From the NCBI GenBank assembly GCA_010906935.1, contig JAAFHC010000007.1, forward strand, positions 1 through 47,541: a stretch of DNA of 47,541 bases, given 5' to 3'. The stretch is from Gelidibacter sp. (GTDB taxonomy: Bacteria; Bacteroidota; Bacteroidia; Flavobacteriales; Flavobacteriaceae). Below, in pieces: positions 40,115 through 47,541 of this stretch (positions are counted from its first letter, which is position 1; the number at the start of each line of letters is the position of its first letter). The position numbers and the translations under genes were made by a program. The notes under the pieces were generated by a model that did no database searches, had not been told where the DNA came from, and saw nothing but the letters and a program-made list of their open reading frames with translations.

Positions 40115-40496
40115 AGTTTTATTTATTATTAGAGTATAATATAAGTCCTTTATTATGTGAAATTAAATCACAGGTTTTGTAAAACTACACATTAAGATTG
40201 ATATTTTAAATTCAATTTCTTAATTTTAGTTTATTAGTTATAAACTTAATGTTTAATAAAGCTACCTATAAAAATAAATAGCAAGTCTGTTAATATAAAA
40301 ACAACATGTGTTATATTCATTCACTCCTAATTCTTAAATATTTTTATTGTTCACTTAATCATAATACCTTCACATAAACTAACATTACTATTGGAAGACA
40401 TTTGTATTAAAATAATAATCTTCCTTTGTATTGAAGAAGCTAATAAGACAATTTTTAATAAAAAATAACATGTCTTAAACAATATAATTATGGTAA

Positions 40497-40590
40497 TTAT
40501 CTTTAAATAAAAAATGGAAATTCGATGTCCTTTTTTGATAGAAGTTCAATAAGTACATTGCATTAGTAAATTTAAACAATAAAAATTATG
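40497..40590 (+). repeat. leader repeat, copy 1 (upstream of the 40588 ORF)
   Basis: ctttaaataaaaaatggaaattcgatgtcctttt...caataagtacattgcattagtaa...aataaaaattATG aligns with 40813..40908. Confidence 0.65.
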
Positions 40591-40887
40591 TATAAAATTC
40601 TAAATATTAGTTTGACTTTTTTTGAGGCTCTGGTGGATTGCAAATTGTTTGATATTAAAGCAAAGGTTTCCAATTATTGGAACTACTGTTTGAAATTCAA
40701 TTCTGAAATTATTTATTTCAATTTTGTTAAGTGCCCACTCTGGTGTGTGCTTAAGGTACACTATGGTGTAAGCTTTGGAATATTGAATTTTAAAAAGATA
40801 ATCTTTATGAATATCTTTCATTTAAATAAATGGAAATTGGATGTCCTTTTAAATTTAGAACCCAATGAATACATTGTATTGGTATAA
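40588..40887 (+). CDS. hypothetical small ORF
   Basis: 99 aa ORF with ATG after the leader repeat; its C-terminus overlaps the second leader repeat; coding status uncertain. Confidence 0.35.
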   Translation: MYKILNISLTFFEALVDCKLFDIKAKVSNYWNYCLKFNSEIIYFNFVKCPLWCVLKVHYGVSFGILNFKKIIFMNIFHLNKWKLDVLLNLEPNEYIVLV

Positions 40888-40908
40888 TTTCAAAACTAAT
40901 AAATTATG
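40813..40908 (+). repeat. leader repeat, copy 2 (upstream of the 59 aa ORF)
   Basis: catttaaataaatggaaattggatgtcctttt...caatgaatacattgtattggtataa...aataaattATG. Confidence 0.65.
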
Positions 40909-41085
40909 AATAATAATGTTCTATTTATATTAATTTGGTCGTTAATTCTGATAGTCTATTTAACTCTACTTCCATCTAAACGGTTAAAGGATTTTGGAAT
41001 CTTCTTAAAAACTGTGATGAGTGTTTTACCAATAACAAAAGTTGTTGAAGCAATTGGTATTTTAAAGTCCAAAAATAAAAATTGA
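40906..41085 (+). CDS. small membrane protein upstream of recombinase remnant
   Basis: Translation MNNNVLFILIWSLILIVYLTLLPSKRLKDFGIFLKTVMSVLPITKVVEAIGILKSKNKN (59 aa), just below the track cutoff. Confidence 0.6.
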   Translation: MNNNVLFILIWSLILIVYLTLLPSKRLKDFGIFLKTVMSVLPITKVVEAIGILKSKNKN

Positions 41086-41230
41086 AAAACATTTACTATC
41101 AATTATGGATTTATAATGTGATTAAGATAGTTAACACTTATTCTCTCACCGTTTCACATTAAAAAGGTGTATTGATAGGGATTAAAAAAATAACTAGTGA
41201 GAACACTGATAATTGAGCTTAATAATTTTT

Positions 41231-41625
41231 AATTAAATAGACAATTCCTCAAAGGAGATAAAAGAACAGACTCCCGAAAAATAGGTTTAAACATTAAGCA
41301 AATCCTATTAGTTTCAGAATATATCAGCATATATAGAAAAAATATTAAAAGTATAGGTACTTCTCCTCTATTTAAAGTTTCAAATAGTGAATCTGCCTTA
41401 CAAAACATATTACAAAGGCTATCTGAAAAACTAAGAAAATCTATTTATGGATTTGAGGCGTTATATCAAATAAGGTCGTCAGTAATTCATAATTGGGTCA
41501 AAGAATACGATTTAAGAAAAGCGCAGTACCTAAGTGGGCATAAATATATTTCTACTACTGAAAAATTTATAGTTAAAGATTTAAGTATGTTACAAAAAGA
41601 ATTGGATAAGTTTTTTCCATTTTAA
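41231..41625 (+). pseudogene. tyrosine recombinase/integrase C-terminal remnant
   Basis: Open frame after the stop at 41230, no ATG near its 5' end: ...ALYQIRSSVIHNWVKEYDLRKAQYLSGHKYISTTEKFIVKDLSMLQKELDKFFPF*; matches the C-terminal R..H..W....DLR..Q.L.GH..I.TTE.(Y/F) signature. Confidence 0.8.
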
Positions 41626-41801
41626 AATTTTTAGAATTTATTTATTGCATTAGAAATTAAGTCTTTACTTCATTTGTGGCGGATAATTAGGAATGGAATC
41701 CTTACAGAGTTAATTTCCTAATTATCATTTTTTTAAAACTAATTATCCTGTTTTAATATACATTATTTTACTATATTTACATCAATAAAAATATAAAAAA
41801 T

Positions 41802-42452
41802 ATGGAAAAATTTAATGAAAAACAATTCGACAAAATTAACAACCTAAATTGGTATCCTTGGATAGGAGAAAACTATTCTAAAACTAAACTCCTTATAGTT
41901 GGAGAGAGTCATTATGAAGATGGCGATGAATGGCAACTTGGCAATAAGAATACAACTAATACTATTATAACAAAAAGAATTAATGGAGATAGGGGAAAAT
42001 TACATACAAATATTGAAAAAACATTATTAAACTTAGACAATCCAACTAAAGAGCAAGGATATAATTTTTGGAAATCAATTGCTTATTGGAATTTATTACA
42101 AAGACTTTTGGATAGCAGAGAACAAGCTGACAGACCAATGGATGAAGACTTTGATATGGGTTGGAAGGTGTTTTTTGAGTTAATTGAAATTTTAGATCCA
42201 AAGTATATTATTGTAGTAGGTAAATCTAGTGTTGGAAGGTTAGGTAACTATTTAAATGTTAACGAAACAGGTTGGGGAAAAAATAACAGTGATTTTGAAG
42301 CAAAGGAGAAAATAATTAGCTTAAAAAGAGGAAATAAAACACTTAAACTAATTTTCATAAAACATGCAAGTGCTTTTTATAGTTATAAAAAATGGGCTGA
42401 TTTGATAAAAAATGAACATCCTGAACTTAGTAAGATATTGTTAAACCAATAA
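41802..42452 (+). CDS. uracil-DNA glycosylase superfamily-like protein
   Basis: 216 aa; LLIVGESHYEDGDEW, YIIVVGKSSVGRL, LIFIKHASAFYSYKKW resemble UDG-fold motifs. Confidence 0.55.
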   Translation: MEKFNEKQFDKINNLNWYPWIGENYSKTKLLIVGESHYEDGDEWQLGNKNTTNTIITKRINGDRGKLHTNIEKTLLNLDNPTKEQGYNFWKSIAYWNLLQRLLDSREQADRPMDEDFDMGWKVFFELIEILDPKYIIVVGKSSVGRLGNYLNVNETGWGKNNSDFEAKEKIISLKRGNKTLKLIFIKHASAFYSYKKWADLIKNEHPELSKILLNQ

Positions 42453-42476
42453 CCAAACATAATATTAATATTTTGC

Positions 42477-42908
42477 ATGAAACAATATAATTCATTCGTC
42501 GGTAATTTTAATGATAAAAGGATAAACATATATATTCTTAAAGAATTATTAGAAGTCAATTATCAGTTTGATAGCTTATTAGAATTAATTAATTTTCAAA
42601 ATCTAAGTGAAAATTTTGAATTTAATATTTTAAATAAGTTCATCTTAATAATTAAAAATTCTAAAGAAGAAATATACTTGGTTTTATCAAATGATTTTAA
42701 GACAATCAAATGCTTAAACAAGTTAATCAGATATTCAAATAAAGAGAATAGTATTATTGTTTTCGATTCAACCATTGTTTTAAAAGAATTCAATAATGTT
42801 CACTACATTAATCAAGAAGATTGGATGAATAGAATAATTAGCAATGGAATAAATCAAAATATTTTAAACCTACAATTTATAAGAGATTTAGATTTTAGGA
42901 TAGCTTAA
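42477..42908 (+). CDS. hypothetical protein
   Basis: 143 aa ORF downstream of the UDG-like gene in the same orientation. Confidence 0.55.
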   Translation: MKQYNSFVGNFNDKRINIYILKELLEVNYQFDSLLELINFQNLSENFEFNILNKFILIIKNSKEEIYLVLSNDFKTIKCLNKLIRYSNKENSIIVFDSTIVLKEFNNVHYINQEDWMNRIISNGINQNILNLQFIRDLDFRIA

Positions 42909-42994
42909 CTGTGATAGAATACGATTTGGAAATGCTATGGTTAATTAAATATATTTAAGCTTAAGGTTAACTTATTCAAATTCAAAAGAGTATC

Positions 42995-43198
42995 ATGGTT
43001 ATCGACTACCACGACGATATGCAAATTGGATTTAATTCCCGTTTTTTAACCGAAATGTTAAGCAATTTAAATTCCAATGATGTATTGATTGAAATGTCTA
43101 TGCCACCAAACAGGGCCGGAATTTTAACACCTGCTGACGGTATTGAAGAAGGTGAATTTATTACCATGCTGGTTATGCCGGTGATGTTGAATAATTAG
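42995..43198 (+). pseudogene. duplicated 3' fragment of dnaN
   Basis: 67 aa MVIDYHDDMQIGFNSRF...LVMPVMLNN, identical to the DnaN C-terminus from DDMQIGF onward. Confidence 0.92.
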
Positions 43199-43263
43199 AA
43201 ACACCCCAAATAGAACATATTAAAAATCCGCTTTTTGCGGATTTTTTTGTATAATTGTTTTAA
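43012..43263 (+). repeat. right direct repeat (dnaN 3' end + terminator)
   Basis: See 37386..37637; constant offset 5626 bp. Confidence 0.95.
43222..43248 (+). terminator. duplicated Rho-independent terminator
   Basis: taaaaatccgc-ttttt-gcggattttttt. Confidence 0.85.
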
Positions 43264-43272
43264 ATCGCTTTT

Positions 43273-43866
43273 ATGAATTTTTTAGCCCATTTATATCTTT
43301 CCAAGGACAACAATAATATTTTAATTGGCAACTTTATTGCTGATGCCGTGAAAGGTAAAAAGCACGAAAATTATCCGAAAGATATTCAGGCAGGGATTTT
43401 ATTGCATAGGCAAATAGACTACTTTACAGACACGCATCCAATTGTAAGACGAAGCAAACGTCGCTTGCATGCACGTTACGACCATTATGACGGTGTGATT
43501 ATCGACATTTTATACGATCATTTCTTGGCTAAAAACTGGCGCAACTATTCTGAAATTCCGTTGGCTATTTATGCCAACAGCGTATATATATTTTTTCAGG
43601 ACAATATTGTAATATTCCCTTCAGAAATGCAAAGATTACTTCCTTATATGATACAATATAATTGGCTGGTTAGTTACGCTTCTCTTGAAGGCATTGAAAA
43701 AGTGCTGATTGGAATGAACAGAAGAACAAAAGGAATCTCTAAAATGGATTTGGCCATAGAAGATTTAATAAAACATTATGACGAATTTGAATCGGATTTC
43801 ACTACATTTTTTACTGATTTGATTCAATTTTCAGAAGAAAAAACAATAAATTTACTTTCAAGATGA
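43273..43866 (+). CDS. acyl carrier protein phosphodiesterase-like protein
   Basis: 197 aa; [54 protein letters not shown]. Confidence 0.9.
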   Translation: MNFLAHLYLSKDNNNILIGNFIADAVKGKKHENYPKDIQAGILLHRQIDYFTDTHPIVRRSKRRLHARYDHYDGVIIDILYDHFLAKNWRNYSEIPLAIYANSVYIFFQDNIVIFPSEMQRLLPYMIQYNWLVSYASLEGIEKVLIGMNRRTKGISKMDLAIEDLIKHYDEFESDFTTFFTDLIQFSEEKTINLLSR

Positions 43867-45566
43867 AAAAAATTATTTCAATTATTGCCCTTGCATTTCT
43901 TTTTGCGCAATGCAAAATAAACACACCGATAACTGTTAAAAACAATAAAATTACCGGATTAATTGCCGACAGCACGATGGTGGTAAGTGCACGGGAAGAA
44001 GCTTCAAAAATTGGCGTGGCTATTTTGAAAAAAGGCGGAAATGCCTTTGACGCGATGATTGCTACGGAACTTGCTTTGGCTGTTGCTTATCCGTTTGCAG
44101 GAAATATTGGCGGTGGCGGCTTTATGGTGTACAGAACCAACGATGGCAAAACCGGTGCCTTGGATTACCGGGAAAAAGCACCGCTTGCCGCTTCAAAAAA
44201 TATGTATTTGGACGAAAATGGCAATATTATAGAAAGTAAAAGTACGTTGGGTGCAATGGCCGTTGGCGTTCCGGGAACGGTGGACGGATTGTTTAAAGTT
44301 CACGAAAAATTTGGCAGTTTGCCTTTTTCAGTATTAATTCAGCCAGCCATTGATTTGGCCAATAAAGGTGTTGTGGTTACTGAAAAACAAGCTGAAAGGT
44401 TGGCGCTTTACAAACATTATTTTTCCGAAGTGAATGCTACTAAAATAATTTTGGATAATAATTGGCAAAAAGGCGACACCATAAAATATGTGAAACTGGC
44501 CAAAACTTTAGAACGAATTAGAGATTTGGGGCGCGATGGATTTTACAAAGGTGAAACTGCTGAAATGTTGGTAAATTATGTCCAGAAATTGGGCGGAATA
44601 ATCACCAAAAAAGATTTAGAAATCTATGAAGCAAAATGGCGAAATCCAATAGAATTCACTTATAAAGATTTGAAAATAATTGCAATGTCGCCCCCTTCAA
44701 GCGGCGGAATTTGCAATGCACAAATTTTTAAAGCGATTGAGCCTTTTGATATTGTTTCTTATGGACATAATTCCTTAAAATACATTCAGTTGCTTACGGA
44801 AGCAGAAAGAAGGGCTTATGCCGACAGGTCTTATTATTTAGGCGATCCAGATTTTGTGAAAATTCCGATTGACACTTTAATCTCTTCAAAATATGTAAAA
44901 AAAAGAATGGCAAATTTTTCTTGGGACAAGGCAACGCCTTCTTCAACTTTAAAACACGGGGAAATTACCGGTTATGAAAGTGATGAAACTACGCACTATT
45001 CTATTGTTGACAAATATGGAAATTCCATTTCTGCGACTACTACGCTAAACGGCGCCTACGGTTCAAAAGTGTTTGTTTCTGAAGGCGGTTTCTTTTTGAA
45101 TAATGAAATGGATGATTTCAGCTCAAAACCAGGAACCCCAAATATGTTTGAATTAATTGGCGCTGAAGCAAATTCTATTGAACCCGGAAAACGAATGCTA
45201 AGTTCTATGACGCCAACAATTGTTGAAAAAAATAATCGATTTTATATGTCCGTTGGTTCACCGGGAGGTTCAACCATCATAACTTCTGTGTTACAAACCA
45301 TTTTAAATGTGTATGAATTTAATTTAAGCATGCAAGAAGCCGTTGATGCACCCAGATTTCACCACCAATGGTTGCCTGATGTTGTTAATTTTGAACCAAA
45401 AGGTTTTGACAGTTTATTGCTAAACCAACTACAACAAAAAGGCTATCAAATTAAACAGGAAAATTCCGTAATTTTGGGTAAAGTAGATGCTATTTTGCGT
45501 TTGCCAAATGGAAAATTGGAAGGCGGAGCCGATTATAGAGGCGATGATAAAGCGGTTGGGTTTTGA
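43863..45566 (+). CDS. ggt: gamma-glutamyltransferase (putative lipoprotein)
   Basis: 567 aa; lipobox [79 protein letters not shown]. Confidence 0.95.
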   Translation: MKKIISIIALAFLFAQCKINTPITVKNNKITGLIADSTMVVSAREEASKIGVAILKKGGNAFDAMIATELALAVAYPFAGNIGGGGFMVYRTNDGKTGALDYREKAPLAASKNMYLDENGNIIESKSTLGAMAVGVPGTVDGLFKVHEKFGSLPFSVLIQPAIDLANKGVVVTEKQAERLALYKHYFSEVNATKIILDNNWQKGDTIKYVKLAKTLERIRDLGRDGFYKGETAEMLVNYVQKLGGIITKKDLEIYEAKWRNPIEFTYKDLKIIAMSPPSSGGICNAQIFKAIEPFDIVSYGHNSLKYIQLLTEAERRAYADRSYYLGDPDFVKIPIDTLISSKYVKKRMANFSWDKATPSSTLKHGEITGYESDETTHYSIVDKYGNSISATTTLNGAYGSKVFVSEGGFFLNNEMDDFSSKPGTPNMFELIGAEANSIEPGKRMLSSMTPTIVEKNNRFYMSVGSPGGSTIITSVLQTILNVYEFNLSMQEAVDAPRFHHQWLPDVVNFEPKGFDSLLLNQLQQKGYQIKQENSVILGKVDAILRLPNGKLEGGADYRGDDKAVGF

Positions 45567-45720
45567 GAAGTTAAAAGTTAAAAGTTAGAAGTTAAAAGTT
45601 GATAATTAGAAATAAACATATAATATTTAACAATTAAATAAGGGTCGCCGAGCGCGGTTACTGAGTGCGGTTACTGAGCGGAGTCGAAGTAAAACAATTA
45701 AACAGTTAAACAAATAAACA
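45567..45720. repeat. composite intergenic repeats (GAAGTTAAAAGTT array, GGTTACTGAGCGGAGTCGAAGT element, AACAATTAAACAGTTAAAC array)
   Basis: Direct reading of gaagttaaaagttaaaagttagaagttaaaagttg ... cgcggttactgagtgcggttactgagcggagtcgaagtaaaacaattaaacagttaaacaaataaacaaATG. Confidence 0.8.
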
Positions 45721-45721
45721 A

Positions 45722-46804
45722 ATGAATTCCAATACAATTACCAACGGAATTGTAAAAGCAGTTGCCATTATTGCAGGCGTTTTGTTACTGCTGTACTTTT
45801 TGTATGAAATAAAAGCAGTGATTACTTATATCGCAATTTCAATTGTCCTTGCATTGATTGGAAGTCCGATTATTCATTTTTTAAAACGCAGACTGAAATT
45901 CCCTAATGCTTTGGCTGTTGTTACCACCATGTTGCTGTTTTTAGGAATTTTGACAGGAGTAATTAGTATGTTTATTCCGTTAATCATAAAACAGGGTGAA
46001 AATTTATCCTTGTTAAATATTGAACAACTTCAAACCAATATTGAACAAATATTAAATCAGGTTAACGATTATTTTTTTTTACATCATATAGATATTTTAA
46101 AAGAACTCAAAAAAGCCGATTTATTTAAAAACCTAAAAGCCATTCCAGATTTATTAAATGCCATTATTGGAACCATTGGCAACTTTAGTGTTGGGTTATT
46201 TTCTGTCATTTTCATCACCTTCTTTTTAATGAAGGACTTCCAAATAATGGAAAATTCATTTTACGTATTGGTTAACAACAAAAGTGAACCAAAACTACGA
46301 ACTGCTTTAGCCTCCATCAACAATTTATTGTCAAGGTATTTTATTGGTTTGGTGCTTCAAATTCTAATTCTTTTTGCAATGTATTTAATTGTTTTGGCAA
46401 TATTTGGTATTGAAAACGCCATTGTAATCGCATTTTTATGTGCATTGTTAAACTTAATTCCATACATAGGTCCATTATTTGGCGGCATTCTGCTGCTGTT
46501 TTTAACAATGAGCAACAACCTGGGACAAGATTTTCAAACTGAAATACTACCAACAACCATTTATGTGATGATTGGTTACTTAATAGCGCAATTAATTGAC
46601 AATAATGTGAGTGTTCCAATTATATTTTCAAAAAGCGTAAAATCACATCCGTTAGAAATATTTTTAGTAATCATCATTGGCGGAATTTTATTTGGCATTG
46701 TAGGAATGATTGTGGCAGTACCAATGTATACCGCTATAAAAGTAATTTTAAAAGCCTTTTTAGCCAATAACAAATTTGTGAAATTGATGACAAAAGATTT
46801 ATAG
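45722..46804 (+). CDS. AI-2E family transporter (UPF0118-type permease)
   Basis: 360 aa multi-TM; LNLIPYIGPLFGGILLL; C-terminal GIVGMIVAVPMYTAIKVILK. Confidence 0.9.
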   Translation: MNSNTITNGIVKAVAIIAGVLLLLYFLYEIKAVITYIAISIVLALIGSPIIHFLKRRLKFPNALAVVTTMLLFLGILTGVISMFIPLIIKQGENLSLLNIEQLQTNIEQILNQVNDYFFLHHIDILKELKKADLFKNLKAIPDLLNAIIGTIGNFSVGLFSVIFITFFLMKDFQIMENSFYVLVNNKSEPKLRTALASINNLLSRYFIGLVLQILILFAMYLIVLAIFGIENAIVIAFLCALLNLIPYIGPLFGGILLLFLTMSNNLGQDFQTEILPTTIYVMIGYLIAQLIDNNVSVPIIFSKSVKSHPLEIFLVIIIGGILFGIVGMIVAVPMYTAIKVILKAFLANNKFVKLMTKDL

Positions 46805-46834
46805 TTTTTAAAAATAATAGATTTAAAACTAATA

Positions 46835-46970
46835 TTTTGGGCGTTCCCGCCGAAATGGCGGTCGGGCTTTTCGTTACAAACTTTTTTCGCCGAAAAACCT
46901 CAAAAAGGTTTTCCACTTCAATCACTAACGCAAATTGAATTACAAATTACGATTTTGAAAAAATACTGGC
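46835..46970 (+). repeat. GC-rich dispersed intergenic element, copy G2 (short form)
   Basis: gggcgttcccgccgaaatggcggtcgggcttttcg...caatcactaacgcaaattgaattacaaattacgattttg; shares gggcgttcccgc, cgggctttt and gaattacaaattacgattttg with G1. Confidence 0.7.
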
Positions 46971-47041
46971 ATTTAAATTTTAACATTAAATTTTTTGTTA
47001 TTAAAATTTAAATTTTAGATTTACCACAAAAATATTGCGCT

Positions 47042-47541
47042 ATGAAAAATGAAACCGCCATTCCTGATGAAATAATTACCAGTAAAATATATTTTATTCG
47101 GGGACAAAAAGTAATGTTAGACAGGGATCTAGCTGAACTTTATAAGGTTGAAACAAAACAATTAAAAAGACAAGTTAAACGAAATATAGCGCGTTTCCCT
47201 GAAGATTTTATGTTCCAACTAAATGATCAGGAATTTAAGAATTGGAGGAGCCAATTTGGCACCTCCAATTCTTCTGACAAAATGGGATTACGGTATGCAC
47301 CTATGGTTTTTACTGAACAAGGCGTTGCTATGTTATCAAGTGTGTTACATAGCCAAACTGCAATAAAAGTCAATATTCAAATTATAAGAGTGTTTATTAA
47401 AATACGACAAATGCTCACTGATCATTTAGAATTAAAACTTGAAATTGAAGATATTAAGAAGAAATTAAAGCATCAAAACAAGAATATTGAATTGGTTTTC
47501 AGTTATTTAGACGAATTGCTGGAAAAGAAAGAAAATCAACA
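47042..47541 (+). CDS. ORF6N (KilA-N-type) domain DNA-binding protein, truncated by window end
   Basis: MKNETAIPDEIITSKIYFIRGQKVMLDRDLAELYKVETKQLKRQVKRNIARFPEDFMFQL...RYAPMVFTEQGVAMLSSVL; open to the window edge, absent from the ORF track. Confidence 0.88.
   Translation, partial: MKNETAIPDEIITSKIYFIRGQKVMLDRDLAELYKVETKQLKRQVKRNIARFPEDFMFQLNDQEFKNWRSQFGTSNSSDKMGLRYAPMVFTEQGVAMLSSVLHSQTAIKVNIQIIRVFIKIRQMLTDHLELKLEIEDIKKKLKHQNKNIELVFSYLDELLEKKENQ

Noticed and set aside
46734-46925. 63 aa minus-strand ORF over the AI-2E gene end and element G2
   Set aside because: Antisense to coding sequence and within repeat; no support.

Overview
AT-rich window with gene content typical of Bacteroidetes/Flavobacteriia (gldFG, DUF2911, TAnnTTTG-type promoters). 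The housekeeping backbone includes nifJ, carB, rpmH, pyrG, yidC, purC, phoH, gldF-gldG, dnaN, ggt and an AI-2E-type permease. It also holds a minus-strand carotenoid/photolyase operon (crtI, crtB, unknown, crtZ, crtYcd, phr) behind a CarH/LitR-like B12-binding MerR regulator. The most interesting regions are: (1) a ~5.6 kb island (about 37.6-43.0 kb) bounded by ~252 bp direct repeats of the dnaN 3' end plus terminator. It carries a nuclease-like/P-loop ATPase protein, a tyrosine-recombinase remnant, two small ORFs behind duplicated leaders, and a UDG-like protein. (2) A ~110 bp intergenic repeat present three times (twice inside the crt operon, once before a PIG-L deacetylase) whose last bases are the downstream start codon, with that AUG inside a predicted 8 bp stem. 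(3) A pair of cassette-like hypothetical genes (30.0-31.3 kb), each followed directly after the stop codon by the same ~80 bp repeat, with complementary GTTRRRY/RYYYAAC-like ends resembling integron cassettes without an integrase. (4) An MBL-fold/PD-(D/E)XK-like gene pair. All functional calls were made by reading sequence; no database search was run.
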